64,000 bases of DNA. It comes from Pseudomonas koreensis. Lineage in GTDB: Bacteria; Pseudomonadota; Gammaproteobacteria; Pseudomonadales; Pseudomonadaceae. Below the pieces are notes generated by a model. The model had not been told where the DNA came from. It saw nothing but the letters and a program-made list of their open reading frames with translations, and made no database searches. The stretch lies in the NCBI RefSeq assembly GCF_025447595.1, contig NZ_JAOEJU010000008.1, positions 145,994 to 209,993 of the forward strand. Direction: 5' to 3'. Each line of letters starts with the position of its first letter. Within the stretch, counting starts at the first letter, position 1. Of the stretch, positions 35,295-45,222 are shown piece by piece. The position numbers and the translations under genes are program-made.

Positions 35295-35993
35295 ATGGCA
35301 GGTTTCGACAAGCGCGTGTATTCCTACGAGGAAGCCATGGCAGGTCTTGAAGACGGCATGACCGTGATCGCCGGCGGCTTCGGCCTGTGCGGCATTCCGG
35401 AAAACCTGATCGCCGAGATCAAGCGCAAGGGCACCCGCGACCTCACCGTCGTCTCCAACAACTGCGGCGTGGATGGCTTCGGCCTCGGCGTGCTGCTGAC
35501 CGACCGCCAGATCAGCAAGGTGGTCGCCTCCTACGTCGGCGAAAACAAACTGTTCGAAGAGCAACTGCTCAAAGGCGACATCGAAGTCGTCCTGACCCCG
35601 CAAGGCACCCTCGCCGAAAAAATGCGCGCAGGCGGCGCCGGCATCCCGGCCTTTTTCACCGCCACCGGCGTCGGCACCCCGGTTGCCGAAGGCAAGGAAG
35701 TGCGTGAATTCCACGGTCGCAAGTACCTGATGGAAGAGTCCATCACCGGCGACTTCGCCATCGTCAAAGGCTGGAAGGCCGACCACTTCGGCAACGTCAT
35801 CTACCGCCACACCGCCCAGAACTTCAACCCGCTGGCCGCCACCGCCGGCAAGATCACTGTGGTCGAAGTCGAAGAAATCGTCGAACCCGGGGAACTGGAT
35901 CCGGCACACATCCACACGCCCGGCATCTACGTCGACCGGGTCATTTGCGGCACGTTCGAAAAACGCATCGAACAACGCACCATCCGCAAATAA
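35295..35993 (+). CDS. dhcA: 3-oxoacid/dehydrocarnitine CoA-transferase subunit A
   Basis: A 232-residue subunit A of a class I CoA-transferase (start at ATG 35295 with AGAGG five bases ahead). Glycine-rich start region [18 protein letters not shown], then [15 protein letters not shown] and [18 protein letters not shown]. With subunit B it moves CoA from succinyl-CoA or acetyl-CoA to acetoacetate or dehydrocarnitine. First gene of a tight three-gene operon with subunit B and thiolase, like PA1999-PA2001. The symbol rests on this gene order; acetoacetate-specific AtoD or ScoA function cannot be excluded. Confidence 0.88.
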   Translation: MAGFDKRVYSYEEAMAGLEDGMTVIAGGFGLCGIPENLIAEIKRKGTRDLTVVSNNCGVDGFGLGVLLTDRQISKVVASYVGENKLFEEQLLKGDIEVVLTPQGTLAEKMRAGGAGIPAFFTATGVGTPVAEGKEVREFHGRKYLMEESITGDFAIVKGWKADHFGNVIYRHTAQNFNPLAATAGKITVVEVEEIVEPGELDPAHIHTPGIYVDRVICGTFEKRIEQRTIRK

Positions 35994-36017
35994 TCCAGGC
36001 TGACGGAGAACAAGAAC

Positions 36018-36683
36018 ATGGCACTTACCCGCGAACAAATGGCTCAACGCGTCGCCCGCGAAATGCAGGACGGCTACTACGTGAACCTCGGCATCGGCAT
36101 CCCGACCCTGGTCGCCAACTACATCCCCGAAGGCATGGAAGTCATGCTGCAATCGGAAAACGGCCTGCTCGGCATGGGCCCTTTCCCGACTGAAGACACC
36201 ATCGACGCCGACATGATCAACGCCGGCAAGCAGACCGTGACCGCGCGGATCGGCGCTTCGATCTTTTCCTCGGCCGAATCCTTCGCGATGATCCGCGGCG
36301 GCCACGTCGACCTGACCGTGCTCGGCGCGTTCGAAGTGGACGTGCAAGGCAACATCGCCTCGTGGATGATCCCCGGCAAACTGGTCAAGGGCATGGGCGG
36401 CGCGATGGACCTGGTGGCCGGCGCCGACAACATCATCGTGATCATGACCCACGCATCCAAGGACGGTGAGTCCAAGTTGCTGAGCCAGTGCAGCCTGCCG
36501 CTGACCGGCGCCGGTTGCATCAAGCGCGTCCTGACCGACCTCGCCTACCTGGAAATCGAAAATGGCGCTTTTGTCCTCAAGGAACGCGCACCTGGCGTCA
36601 GCGTCGAGGAAATCGTCGCCAAAACCGCTGGTAAACTGATCGTCCCGGATCACGTACCGGAAATGCAGTTCGCTGCCGAGTGA
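36018..36683 (+). CDS. dhcB: 3-oxoacid/dehydrocarnitine CoA-transferase subunit B
   Basis: A 221-residue subunit B. The catalytic Glu is in [15 protein letters not shown], the class I CoA-transferase signature. Other conserved parts are [23 protein letters not shown]-free [15 protein letters not shown] and [16 protein letters not shown]. It begins 24 bases after subunit A with its own GGAG site and is followed 11 bases later by thiolase. The two subunits make the active heterotetramer; the thiolase then splits acetoacetyl-CoA. Confidence 0.9.
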   Translation: MALTREQMAQRVAREMQDGYYVNLGIGIPTLVANYIPEGMEVMLQSENGLLGMGPFPTEDTIDADMINAGKQTVTARIGASIFSSAESFAMIRGGHVDLTVLGAFEVDVQGNIASWMIPGKLVKGMGGAMDLVAGADNIIVIMTHASKDGESKLLSQCSLPLTGAGCIKRVLTDLAYLEIENGAFVLKERAPGVSVEEIVAKTAGKLIVPDHVPEMQFAAE

Positions 36684-36694
36684 GGAATTCGAAA

Positions 36695-37876
36695 ATGCAA
36701 GACGTCGTCATTGTTGCCGCCACGCGTACCGCGATCGGCAGTTTCCAGGGATCGCTGGCCACCGTCTCCGCCGTGGATCTGGGCGCAGCGGTCATCCGTC
36801 AGTTGCTTGAGCAGACCGGTCTGGACGGTGCTCAGGTCGATGAAGTGATCATGGGCCAGGTGCTGACCGCCGGCGCCGGCCAGAACCCGGCGCGCCAGTC
36901 GGCGATCAAGGCCGGCCTGCCCCACGCCGTACCGGCCATGACCCTGAACAAGGTTTGCGGCTCGGGCCTCAAGGCCCTGCACCTTGGCGCTCAAGCGATC
37001 CGTTGCGGCGACGCGGACGTGATCATCGCCGGCGGCCAGGAAAACATGAGCCTGGCCAACTACGTGATGCCGGGCGCACGTACCGGTCTGCGCATGGGTC
37101 ACGCACAGATCGTCGACACCATGATCAGCGATGGCCTGTGGGATGCATTCAACGACTACCACATGGGCATCACCGCCGAGAACCTGGTCGAGAAGTACGA
37201 GATCAGCCGCGAGCAGCAAGACGCCTTCGCCGCCGCCTCGCAACAGAAAGCCGCCGCGGCCATCGAGGCCGGTCGTTTTGTCGATGAAATCACCCCGATC
37301 CTGATCCCGCAGCGCAAAGGCGATCCGGTGGCATTCAAGGTTGACGAACAGCCACGCGGCGACACCACTGCCGAATCCTTGGCCAAACTGCGCCCGGCGT
37401 TCAAGAAGGACGGCAGCGTCACCGCCGGCAACGCTTCGTCGCTGAACGACGGCGCCGCCGCCGTGATCCTGATGAGCGCCGAAAAAGCCAAGGCCCTGGG
37501 CCTGCCGGTACTGGCGAAAATCGCCGCCTACGCCAACGCGGGCGTCGACCCGGCAATCATGGGCATCGGCCCGGTTTCCGCCACTCGCCGCTGCCTGGAC
37601 AAGGCTGGCTGGAGCATCGGCCAACTCGACCTGATCGAAGCCAACGAAGCCTTCGCCGCACAATCGCTGGCGGTGGCCAAGGATCTGCAATGGGATCTGG
37701 ACAAGGTCAACGTCAACGGCGGCGCCATCGCCCTCGGTCACCCGATCGGTGCATCGGGCTGCCGTGTGCTGGTGACCTTGCTGCACGAGATGATCAAGCG
37801 TGATGCGAAAAAGGGTCTGGCGACCCTCTGCATCGGCGGCGGTCAAGGCGTGGCCCTGGCGCTGGAACGCGCTTAA
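36695..37876 (+). CDS. atoB: Acetyl-CoA C-acetyltransferase (thiolase)
   Basis: A 393-residue thiolase starting at ATG 36695. Catalytic Cys in [12 protein letters not shown], His in [10 protein letters not shown], and the C-terminal Cys in [26 protein letters not shown] is also typical. It splits acetoacetyl-CoA to two acetyl-CoA, the last step for substrates activated by the CoA-transferase before it. The terminator at 37938 ends the operon. Confidence 0.94.
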   Translation: MQDVVIVAATRTAIGSFQGSLATVSAVDLGAAVIRQLLEQTGLDGAQVDEVIMGQVLTAGAGQNPARQSAIKAGLPHAVPAMTLNKVCGSGLKALHLGAQAIRCGDADVIIAGGQENMSLANYVMPGARTGLRMGHAQIVDTMISDGLWDAFNDYHMGITAENLVEKYEISREQQDAFAAASQQKAAAAIEAGRFVDEITPILIPQRKGDPVAFKVDEQPRGDTTAESLAKLRPAFKKDGSVTAGNASSLNDGAAAVILMSAEKAKALGLPVLAKIAAYANAGVDPAIMGIGPVSATRRCLDKAGWSIGQLDLIEANEAFAAQSLAVAKDLQWDLDKVNVNGGAIALGHPIGASGCRVLVTLLHEMIKRDAKKGLATLCIGGGQGVALALERA

Positions 37877-37937
37877 ACGCAAAACAGGTTCAACAGCGGG
37901 CGGCGGATCCACGACATCCACTGCCCGTTGGCAACAA

Positions 37938-37973
37938 ACCCGGTACGACTCACGTCGCACCGGGTATTTTTTT
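37938..37973 (+). terminator. Intrinsic terminator after atoB
   Basis: ACCCGGT (37938-37944) pairs with ACCGGGT (37959-37965), followed by A and seven T. An inner ACG/CGT pair extends the fold. Confidence 0.85.
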
Positions 37974-37990
37974 GTCTGCGTCCTGAAAGA

Positions 37991-39310
37991 TCAGGCGGCC
38001 AATTGCAGAATCAGCCAGGCATTCGCCCCGCTGATCACCACAAACAATCCCCACGCGAGAATCTTGGTCGGCAACCGGTTCACAAACGGCCCCATCAGCC
38101 GTTTGTCGTTGGTCATGCGAATCAGCGGATACAGCGCAAACGGCAATTGCAGGCTCAACACCACTTGGCTCAGTACCAGCAACTTGCCCACCGCGCCATC
38201 GCCCATCAGCCACACGCCGATGAACGCCGGAATCAGCGCCAGCCCACGGGTGATCAGGCGCCGCTGCCAGCAAGGGATCCGCAGGTTCAGATAGCCTTCC
38301 ATGATCACTTGTCCGGCAATGGTGCCGGTGAAGGTCGAACTCTGCCCCGACGCCAGCAGCGCCACGCCGAACAGCACACTGGCCAGCGCGCCGCCCACCA
38401 ATGGGTCGAGCAAGTGATAGGCGTCCTGGATGTCGACCACGTCGGTGTGCCCGGACTGATGAAAGGCAGCCGCCGCGAGAATCAGGATCGCCGCGTTGAC
38501 CAGCAACGCCAGCGCCAGCGAACCGATGGTGTCGATGCGCGCCAGTTTTACCGCGTCCTGCTTGCTGGCCAGATCCTTGCCGATCAACCGTGTCTGCACG
38601 ATCGAAGTGTGCAGGTACAGGTTGTGCGGCATGACGGTGGCGCCGAGGATGCCAATGGCCAGATACAACGGCGCGGCATCGCCAATCGCCGACAGCGACG
38701 GTTTGAAGCCTTGGGCGACGTCCGGCCAGTAAGGTTTGATCAACAGCAGTTCAACGAAAAAGCACACGCCGATAGTGGCGACCAACACCAGCATGATCGC
38801 TTCCAGCCGCCGGAAACCGCGGTTTTGCAGGGCCAGCACCAACAGCGTGTCGAACGCCGTCAGAGCGATACCGAACGTCAGCGAACACCCCAGCAACAGG
38901 TGAAACGCCAATGCGCAGCCGAGTACTTCCGCAAGATCGGTGGCGATGATCGAGATTTCCGCCAGCACCCATTGCAACCTTGCGGTCGGAGTGCTGTAGC
39001 GCTCGCGGGACAGCTGCGCCAGATCACGCCCGGTGGCGATGCCCAGCCGCGAGCACAGGCATTGCACGACCATGCCCGCCAGACTCGCCAGCAACACCAC
39101 AAACAACAGGCTGTAGCCGAAGCGCGAACCGGCCTCGATCGCGGTGGCCCAGTTACCCGGATCCATGTAGCCGATCGACACCAACAAACCGGGGCCGGCA
39201 AAACGCAGCACGCGTTTGAAGAACGAGGCGTTCGGATCGACCGAGACACTGCCGGCCACTTCCGGCGGACAAAACGGCGCGGTGGCGATTTTGGGCAAGC
39301 TGAATTTCAC
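37991..39310 (-). CDS. mntH: Nramp-family Mn2+/Fe2+ transporter
   Basis: A ~439-residue proton-coupled divalent-metal importer of the inner membrane. Metal-site motifs are intact: GYMDPGNWATAIEAG in the first helix and GATVMPHNLYLH in the sixth; GQSSTFTGTIAGQVIMEG is another Nramp mark. Eleven or so helices are visible. I favour the GTG at 39310 (MKFSLPKIATAPF) over the ATG at 39328, as the extra residues look unlike protein, but both are possible. No Fur- or MntR-type site was convincing upstream. Confidence 0.93.
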   Translation of the reverse strand: MKFSLPKIATAPFCPPEVAGSVSVDPNASFFKRVLRFAGPGLLVSIGYMDPGNWATAIEAGSRFGYSLLFVVLLASLAGMVVQCLCSRLGIATGRDLAQLSRERYSTPTARLQWVLAEISIIATDLAEVLGCALAFHLLLGCSLTFGIALTAFDTLLVLALQNRGFRRLEAIMLVLVATIGVCFFVELLLIKPYWPDVAQGFKPSLSAIGDAAPLYLAIGILGATVMPHNLYLHTSIVQTRLIGKDLASKQDAVKLARIDTIGSLALALLVNAAILILAAAAFHQSGHTDVVDIQDAYHLLDPLVGGALASVLFGVALLASGQSSTFTGTIAGQVIMEGYLNLRIPCWQRRLITRGLALIPAFIGVWLMGDGAVGKLLVLSQVVLSLQLPFALYPLIRMTNDKRLMGPFVNRLPTKILAWGLFVVISGANAWLILQLAA

Positions 39311-39386
39311 GCACACATCCAGAAACAAGTCGAAAGACGCAGCTTAGACGTTTCAGTCGGCGCGCCCAAGAGCAGATGTGCTGTGC

Positions 39387-39926
39387 TCAGGGTTTCGCAT
39401 TGCCAAGCAATTGCTGGCGCAATTCGGGGCTGCGCGTGCGCGGGTCGAACCAGATGTCGAAAAACGCTCGGGCGAACTGCGGGTCATCGATTTCATGCTG
39501 CAACTGTTGACCGACAAAGAACCGCGCGCCCTGCCCCGGCAGATACACCCCGGTGATCCGCGTACCGGCCTGGACGTCGACAAACGATTGCTGCATCTGG
39601 GTTTGCCATACGGCCAGTTGCACCGGGCTGAGGGACGCACCGGCCAGACGCCTGATCTCATCGACGCTGGCCTTCACCAGATCGTCGCGAGAAATGGAGC
39701 GTCGGTAGATCAGCTCAAGGGCAAACGGTTGACCTTCGGCCAGCGGTCGCGCCGCGCTCCACAAGCGGGCGTTGTAGACGTCGAAACCGAACACACTGAA
39801 ATCGCCGGTGCCGATGATCTGTGCGCCGGGCACCGCGTCCTGCCAACTGGCCCAGGTGGGTGTCAGCAACAAGGCCCACAAGCCGATCCCGCAGCATCCA
39901 CGCAACACCTTCGTTGTAGTGCTCAT
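39387..39926 (-). CDS. Chalcone-isomerase-like periplasmic protein
   Basis: A 179-residue protein with a signal peptide (VLRGCCGIGLWALLLTPTWA). The mature part has the bacterial chalcone-isomerase-like pattern: GTGDFSVFGFDVYNARLWSA, LELIYRRSISRDDLVKAS, ITGVYLPGQGARFFVGQQ and the end FARAFFDIWFDPRTRSPELR. Bacterial relatives have the fold without proven isomerase activity. It precedes mntH on the same strand but 59 bases or more away, so linkage is uncertain. Confidence 0.82.
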   Translation of the reverse strand: MSTTTKVLRGCCGIGLWALLLTPTWASWQDAVPGAQIIGTGDFSVFGFDVYNARLWSAARPLAEGQPFALELIYRRSISRDDLVKASVDEIRRLAGASLSPVQLAVWQTQMQQSFVDVQAGTRITGVYLPGQGARFFVGQQLQHEIDDPQFARAFFDIWFDPRTRSPELRQQLLGNAKP

Positions 39927-40073
39927 CGCGGCATCGACTCCGGCAAACCCTGATACTCAGAGCATAGTCCGCTATCGCCTTCGGCATTTTGTATACATGT
40001 TTTGCATGCACATGCAGCAATCCGTGAACGACAATGCTAACGTGGTCCTCATTCACCCGACGGAGACACCTGC

Positions 40074-40847
40074 GTGCTGATCCTCAAACTGCTGCTGATT
40101 CCCGGTTTTTTGCTGCTGATTTCCTTGGCCGGGAAGCGTTGGGGCCCCAGCGTCGCCGGATGGCTGTCGGGGTTGCCGGTGGTAGTCGGGCCAATTCTGT
40201 TTTTCCTCGCCATCGAACAAGGCCCGGCGTTTGCCGCGCAATCGGCGGTCGCGGCGCTGTCGGCCATGTTTGCGATGATCGCCTTTTGCGTCACCTATGC
40301 GCAGGTGGCGCAGCGGGCGAAATGGCCGCTGGCGTTGGTGGTTTCCTTATCGGTCTGGGCCGTGCTGGCGTTGATCCTGTCGTTGATTCCGGCCTCTCTG
40401 CCTTTCTCGATTGCCGCCGCTGCGACTGCCCTTCTTGCCGCGCCGTACCTGTTTCCCAAGGTGCAACCAGTGGTCAGCGGCCCGGCGCCGAAGTCGGACA
40501 AACTGGTCTGGCGGATGATCGCCGGGGCGGCGTTGACGCTGGTGGTGACGATGCTGGCCAGCACCGTCGGCGAGCGCTGGAGCGGATTGCTCGCGGTGTT
40601 CCCGGTGCTCGGCAGCGTGATGGCGGTGTTTTCCCAGCAGACCCGTGGCCCGGCGTTTACCGCCGCGTTGTTGCGGGCGACGGCGACGGGGATGTATTCG
40701 TTTTCGGCGTTTTGTCTGGTGTTGGCGCTGACGGTTCCAAGCCTGGGCTTCGGTGGTTTCGTGGTGGCCGTGGCCGTTTCGGTGGCGATGCTGGGCGTCA
40801 CCCGGCAGTTGCTGGCCAAACCCGCGCCGGCACCGTCGCCGAACTGA
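40074..40847 (+). CDS. Integral membrane protein, unknown function
   Basis: A 257-residue, very hydrophobic protein. The start is the GTG at 40074, with GGAG at 40062-40065. About eight membrane helices are visible, in two similar halves: LLLIPGFLLLISLAGKRWGP with SGLPVVVGPILFFLAIEQGP, and VVTMLASTVGERWSG with VFPVLGSVMAVFSQQTRGP. That inverted or direct duplication is common in small transporters. No family can be named. It is divergent from the chalcone-isomerase-like gene and 86 bases before a small secreted protein gene. Confidence 0.75.
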   Translation: MLILKLLLIPGFLLLISLAGKRWGPSVAGWLSGLPVVVGPILFFLAIEQGPAFAAQSAVAALSAMFAMIAFCVTYAQVAQRAKWPLALVVSLSVWAVLALILSLIPASLPFSIAAAATALLAAPYLFPKVQPVVSGPAPKSDKLVWRMIAGAALTLVVTMLASTVGERWSGLLAVFPVLGSVMAVFSQQTRGPAFTAALLRATATGMYSFSAFCLVLALTVPSLGFGGFVVAVAVSVAMLGVTRQLLAKPAPAPSPN

Positions 40848-40933
40848 ACCCGCCCGGACAAACCGCTCTGGAGTGCCGGGTGTGCTCCGTGGGATGATCG
40901 CCGCCCAAGCGCGACCATCCCTCGGAGATTCGA

Positions 40934-41500
40934 ATGTCATTGCTTAGCAAGAAAGCCGTCGTCCTGTTGCTGGCGGCGGTGGCCGGTTTCGGCGCCATCA
41001 ATGCTCAGGCAGCCAAGGCCAAAGAAAAGGCTGTCACCGAGAAAGTCTCGATGCTCGACGGCAAATTCAGTTTTGCCCTGCCCAAGGGCTTTGTCGGCGA
41101 CCCGCTGCCGGCCGGGCCGACCGGTGCCAAGGGCACCATGTACAGCAACGACGCCACCAAGACTGTGGTCATCGTCGCCGAAAACCAGATTCCCGAAGGC
41201 AAAAACGTCAAGGACAACGACAGTGCGTTCCTCGACGGCACCATCTCCGATTTCATCGACGCCCAGCGCAAGGCGCTGCCTGACTTCAACAAGCTCAGCG
41301 AAAAGAGCCTGACCCAGAAAGGTAATGGCCTGGGCCTGCGTCAGGTCGACAGCACCGCCACCCAGGGCGGCGGCCAGACTCTCAACACCACGCTGCTGGC
41401 TGGCTCCGGCACGCGCATGGCACTGGTCCAGGTGATTTCCCGGGCCAGCGACAAGAGCGGTCACGAGGCACTGGTGAAAACCATCCTCAAGGAAAAGTGA
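40934..41500 (+). CDS. Small exported protein, unknown function (possibly DcrB-like)
   Basis: A 188-residue protein with signal peptide (SKKAVVLLLAAVAGFGAINAQA). The mature part, VSMLDGKFSFALPKGFVGDP, KGTMYSNDATKTVVIVAENQ, LGLRQVDSTATQGGGQTLNT and TRMALVQVISRASDKSGHEA, resembles the loosely defined DcrB-like beta-rich fold, but I cannot be firm. It lies after a membrane protein gene and ends three bases from a convergent esterase gene. Confidence 0.75.
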   Translation: MSLLSKKAVVLLLAAVAGFGAINAQAAKAKEKAVTEKVSMLDGKFSFALPKGFVGDPLPAGPTGAKGTMYSNDATKTVVIVAENQIPEGKNVKDNDSAFLDGTISDFIDAQRKALPDFNKLSEKSLTQKGNGLGLRQVDSTATQGGGQTLNTTLLAGSGTRMALVQVISRASDKSGHEALVKTILKEK

Positions 41501-41503
41501 TCT

Positions 41504-42220
41504 TCACGGGTTGAGTTGCTGCAACCAGTCGTTCAAATCCCGAAGCTCGGCCGCGCTGATGCTGTGGCCGACGCCGGGATAGGCATGAAATTGCGGTTTG
41601 TACGACAGCTTCTGCAACAACGCATCGGCCTCGGTGCCACCGCTGTACGGCACACGGTCATCCGCCGTGCCGTGGCCGATGAAGATCTCCAGCGGCGGAT
41701 GCTGTTGCTCTGACTTCAGCTCGCTCTTGAGCACCGGCAACACCCGCCCGCTCAACGCCGCAATCCCTCCGACCGCCGCCGGCTGCCGCAGCCCCACCTC
41801 GTACGTCATCATCGCGCCCTGGCTGAAACCGATCAGGTACACCTTGTCCGGTTGCGCGTGATATTTCTGCGCCGCAGCGGCGATAAAGGCCCGCAGTTTC
41901 TGGCTGCTGGCCTTCAGATCATCGGTCTCACCGTTGTAGGCCCCTTCGCCTTTCTTGCGAAACCACTGGAAACGCCCTTCCCCCAACGCCATCGGTGCCT
42001 GCACCGACAGGTAGTTGTACTGCTTGGGCAACTGAAATTTCATACCGATCAAGTCTGCTTCGTTGCTGCCATAGCCGTGCAGGAAAATCACCAGCGGACG
42101 CTGTTCGGCGTCCGGGTGCACCTGGGCCATGTAATTGAGCGGCAGATCGTTTTGCAGCGAGGTCTGAGCCTGAACGGCAGTGGACGCCAGCAGCGTCAAC
42201 AGCGCAAACATCTTCAACAT
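41504..42220 (-). CDS. Exported alpha/beta hydrolase of the phospholipase/carboxylesterase type
   Basis: A 238-residue hydrolase with signal peptide (FALLTLLASTAVQA), starting at ATG 42220 behind AAGGA. The order fits the carboxylesterase/thioesterase group: oxyanion region PLVIFLHGYGSNEADLIG, nucleophile GFSQGAMM, acid in HGTADDRVPY and His in YPGVGHSISA. A short region QWFRKKGEGAYNG is typical of these enzymes. It is probably periplasmic. Substrate unknown; single gene. Confidence 0.87.
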   Translation of the reverse strand: MLKMFALLTLLASTAVQAQTSLQNDLPLNYMAQVHPDAEQRPLVIFLHGYGSNEADLIGMKFQLPKQYNYLSVQAPMALGEGRFQWFRKKGEGAYNGETDDLKASSQKLRAFIAAAAQKYHAQPDKVYLIGFSQGAMMTYEVGLRQPAAVGGIAALSGRVLPVLKSELKSEQQHPPLEIFIGHGTADDRVPYSGGTEADALLQKLSYKPQFHAYPGVGHSISAAELRDLNDWLQQLNP

Positions 42221-42300
42221 AAGCCTTCCTTCACACAGTGCAGGGTTCGGGGCAGAGCCTAACACTGTGATCCGGATGATGGGGTGCTGCAGATGCCGCC

Positions 42301-42381
42301 ATCGTGAGCAAGCTCGCTCCCACAATTGACCGCATGCTACTGAAACAACACCATCTCTGTGGGAGCTAGCTTGCTAGCGAT
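42301..42381. repeat. REPIN
   Basis: ATCGTGAGCAAGCTCGCTCC-type unit (42301-42324) faces TGTGGGAGCTAGCTTGCTAG-type unit (42358-42381); the arms differ by point changes, so this copy is slightly diverged. Confidence 0.85.
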
Positions 42382-42408
42382 GAGGACATCAAATTCAGCG
42401 AAGATCCT

Positions 42409-43521
42409 TCAGTCGTTAATCAGCTTCCCGACTCGGATCGGCTCGCGCCCCGCCACTTTCGCCTGCCAAATTCCCGGCTGGGTGTAGCGTCCGCGATCAA
42501 TGGCGAACAACACACCACTGGTGCCGGCGCACACGGTGGTCACGCGATCCTTCAGCGGATCGACCACTTCGAACAGCGCATCGCCGCGCTCAACCCACTC
42601 ACCGGCATTGCGCAGGAAACTCACCACGCCGTGGTGCGGGGCGAACAGGTATTCGGTGCCTTCGAACGGCATGCCTTCGCAGCATTCCTCTGGTGCTTTC
42701 GGCCATTCGCCGCTGATGAAGCCCTGTTCGGCCAAAAAGCCCAGGATCGCCTCACAATTGGCCTGAGCCTGATCGACGCGAGTGTCGCCCATGCTGCCCA
42801 GTTCCAGGGTGGTGGCGAGGTTGGCCGGCGGAATCGCCGCGTTCGGGAAAGCCCGGGCCAGGCGCAACCACGGCGAGGAGCACGATTCATCGAACGAACT
42901 GCCGCCGGAGTCTTCACACAACAGCGCCACGCCAGCCTTCAGCCGTGCGGCGAGGGATTGCCACTGTGGCCAGTGCTGCGGCAGTGCGTAAATATGAATC
43001 GCGGCGTCGAAATCGCAATGCAGATCGAGGGTGATGTCGGCCTCACAGGCGTGGCGCAGCAACAGACGGTGCAGCGCTTCCAGTTGCGAAGCGGGGGCCG
43101 GCAACTCATCGAGCACCTGACCCATGGTCTGGCGGATCAACGCGATGTTGGCCTGGGCATCACCGCCCAACTGATCCCCGATGCGCTCGGCCACCGGCGC
43201 GCTGAGTTCGACGAAGGAGCGGTTGAAGTTCTTGCCGCTGCCCAGCTCGAAACGCCCCATGTGGCTGCCTTGCAAATGCTGATCGAGGCCGATCGGGTTG
43301 GCCACCGGCACCAGTTCGATCACGCCCTGCAACTGACCGTTGGTTTCCAGCGCGGCCAGGCGCTTTTTCAGTTCCCACGCAGTGCGCATGCCCGGCAGTT
43401 CATCGGCGTGCAGGCTGGCCTGGATGTAAACCTTGCGCGGGCCGGCGCCGTAACGGAACACGCTCAGGGAACGTTCGCTGCCCAAGTGGCTCCAGGGCAG
43501 AAGATGATCGATGCGTTGCAT
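42409..43521 (-). CDS. Succinylglutamate desuccinylase/aspartoacylase family (M14) deacylase
   Basis: A 370-residue zinc deacylase. The first metal motif is SLHADELPG (HxxE), the second His is in TLDLHCDFD, and the catalytic Glu is in TLELGSMGDT. GKNFNRSFVEL holds the substrate-binding Asn-Arg. The C-terminal ~80 residues form a beta barrel (LFAPHHGVVSFLRNAGEWVE). Members remove acyl groups from N-acyl amino acids. It follows the amino-acid binding-protein gene at 43738-44517 on the same strand, though a REP and a terminator lie between. Confidence 0.9.
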   Translation of the reverse strand: MQRIDHLLPWSHLGSERSLSVFRYGAGPRKVYIQASLHADELPGMRTAWELKKRLAALETNGQLQGVIELVPVANPIGLDQHLQGSHMGRFELGSGKNFNRSFVELSAPVAERIGDQLGGDAQANIALIRQTMGQVLDELPAPASQLEALHRLLLRHACEADITLDLHCDFDAAIHIYALPQHWPQWQSLAARLKAGVALLCEDSGGSSFDESCSSPWLRLARAFPNAAIPPANLATTLELGSMGDTRVDQAQANCEAILGFLAEQGFISGEWPKAPEECCEGMPFEGTEYLFAPHHGVVSFLRNAGEWVERGDALFEVVDPLKDRVTTVCAGTSGVLFAIDRGRYTQPGIWQAKVAGREPIRVGKLIND

Positions 43522-43557
43522 GGGGAAGGACTCCAGAATGCCGGATCACTGAGTTCC

Positions 43558-43662
43558 CTGTGGGAGCGAGCCTGCTCGCGAAAGCGGAGTATCAGTCGAA
43601 GACGATGTTGAATGTTAAACCGCATTCGTCGGAACGTCGCCCGGAGCAAACTCGCGCCCACA
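43558..43662. repeat. REP with degenerate partner
   Basis: An intact REP unit (CTGTGGGAGCGAGCCTGCTC, from 43558) and, about 60 bases on, a decayed inverted one (GAGCAAACTCGCGCCCACA). It looks like a REPIN losing one arm. Confidence 0.7.
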
Positions 43663-43693
43663 AAGTACTCACGTCAATGAAACAAGCATAAAA

Positions 43694-43726
43694 AAGTGGC
43701 CACCGCGTCAACGGGGCCACTTCTTT
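43694..43726 (-). terminator. Intrinsic terminator after the binding-protein gene
   Basis: AAGTGGCC (43694-43701) pairs with GGCCACTT (43715-43722); T-rich on both sides, so it can act in both directions. Confidence 0.82.
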
Positions 43727-43737
43727 TCTACGGCGTA

Positions 43738-44517
43738 TTAATGGCCGTACACGTCAAAGTCGAAGTACTTGTCCTGCACTTGCTTGTACTTGCCGTTGGC
43801 GCGGATTTCGTTGATGGCGGTGTTGAATTTCTCCGCCAGCTCGGTATCGCCTTTACGCACTGCGATACCAGCGCCGCCGCCGAAGTACTTGGCGTCTTCG
43901 TAGGTCGGGCCGACGAACTCGAAGCCTTTGCCGGCGTCGGTTTTCAGGAAGCCGTCGCTCAGGTTGACCGAGTCGGCCAGCATCGCGTCGATACGGCCGG
44001 ACACCATGTCCAGGTTGGCTTCCTGCTGCGAGCCGTAACGCACCAGTTCGATCCCGGCCGGCACCAGCACTTCGGTGGCGTAACGGTCGTGGGTACTGGC
44101 GCGCAGCACGCCGACTTTCTTGCCTTTGAGCTCGACCAGCGGGTCTTTCACGCCGGAGCCTGCCTTCATCACGAAGCGCGCCGGGGTGTGGTAGTACTTG
44201 ATGGTGAAATCGACGTTTTTCTTGCGGTCGTCAGTGATGGTCATCGAGGACAGGATCGCGTCGATCTTCTTCACTTTCAGCGCCGGGATCAGACCGTCGA
44301 ACTCTTGCTCGACCCAGGTGCATTTGACTTTCATCTGCTCACACAGCGCATCGCCGATGTCCACGTCGAAACCGGCCAGTTTGCCGTCAGGGGTTTTCAT
44401 CGAGAATGGCGGGTAACCGGCTTCGATACCGATACGGATCGGTTTGGCGTCTTCGGCCACGGCGGTCAGGGACAACATCGACAGTGCCAGGGCACCGAAC
44501 ATTACCAGCTTTTTCAT
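43738..44517 (-). CDS. ABC transporter periplasmic amino-acid-binding protein
   Basis: A 259-residue binding protein with signal peptide ([20 protein letters not shown]). Family-3 pattern: [38 protein letters not shown]-like [20 protein letters not shown] and [16 protein letters not shown], close to lysine/arginine/ornithine binders. It is likely to load a polar amino acid permease, but no permease or ATPase gene is adjacent, so it must share one encoded elsewhere. It is a single gene with its own terminator. Confidence 0.92.
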   Translation of the reverse strand: MKKLVMFGALALSMLSLTAVAEDAKPIRIGIEAGYPPFSMKTPDGKLAGFDVDIGDALCEQMKVKCTWVEQEFDGLIPALKVKKIDAILSSMTITDDRKKNVDFTIKYYHTPARFVMKAGSGVKDPLVELKGKKVGVLRASTHDRYATEVLVPAGIELVRYGSQQEANLDMVSGRIDAMLADSVNLSDGFLKTDAGKGFEFVGPTYEDAKYFGGGAGIAVRKGDTELAEKFNTAINEIRANGKYKQVQDKYFDFDVYGH

Positions 44518-44741
44518 TTATTACTCCCGTGTGCGGAGGCTTTTATTGGCAGCTTTCAATTGTCAGGTTCGGCCTTGGGCTGTGCAGCGCAAAGAAACCG
44601 AAGTGGCCGGCAGTCTATGGCGGCGCGCAAGGGGCAAATTGTTTTTAAGCGACAAATACTTACAGAAAATCGGCGAGTGCCATCACGTGGGAAAAGTGTG
44701 CGCCAGAGCGGTGCAAGGCTTGTAGGACAAAGCCGACAAAA

Positions 44742-44759
44742 GCTGCCGCCGAAGCGGCA
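44742..44759 (-). terminator. Intrinsic terminator after the rhodanese gene
   Basis: TGCCGC (44744-44749), tetraloop CGAA, GCGGCA (44754-44759); on the minus strand TTTTG follows. Confidence 0.75.
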
Positions 44760-44771
44760 ACCCTCCGGTTA

Positions 44772-45206
44772 TCAGCAATCGCAAGCGATCGGCGCGGTGG
44801 CGATGCGCAGTGTCGCAACACTCAACTGAAAGCCTTCATCCAGCCAACCGGTCACCCCGCCGATCATCTCCTTGACCGGATAACCCAACGCCGCCAGCTT
44901 CACCGCGGCCTTGTTGGCGCCATTGCAGTGAGGGCCGGCGCAATAAACCACGAACAGTGTGTTTTTCGAGTAGTCCACTAACCCTTCCGCCGTCAGCAAA
45001 CGCCCCGGGATATTGATCGACCCGGGGACATGCCCACGCTCGAAGGCCAGCGGTCCGCGCACGTCCACCAGCACAAAGTCGACTTCGCCGGCTTCCTGGC
45101 TGCTGAAGACGTCGGAACAATCGGTTTCGAAGGTCAGACGGTTGCTGAAATGCATCAGGGCAATGGCCGAAGGGGCAGCAGGAATTTCGCGAACCAGGCT
45201 GGGCAT
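44772..45206 (-). CDS. Rhodanese-like protein, FtrA-linked
   Basis: A 144-residue single-domain rhodanese. The core runs DFVLVDVRGPLAFERGHVPG, INIPGRLL, then the active loop VVYCAGPHCNGANKAAVKLA with Cys at the thiosulfate position, and GYPVKEMIGGVTGWLDEGF. The loop sequence CAGPHCNGA is that of the group found next to ftrA. It is divergent from the FtrA-type regulator by 100 bases, a conserved arrangement in Pseudomonas, so FtrA is the expected controller. The natural sulfur donor is unknown. The C-terminus carries an extra CDC. Confidence 0.9.
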   Translation of the reverse strand: MPSLVREIPAAPSAIALMHFSNRLTFETDCSDVFSSQEAGEVDFVLVDVRGPLAFERGHVPGSINIPGRLLTAEGLVDYSKNTLFVVYCAGPHCNGANKAAVKLAALGYPVKEMIGGVTGWLDEGFQLSVATLRIATAPIACDC

Positions 45207-45222
45207 GTTGAATCACTCCTTT

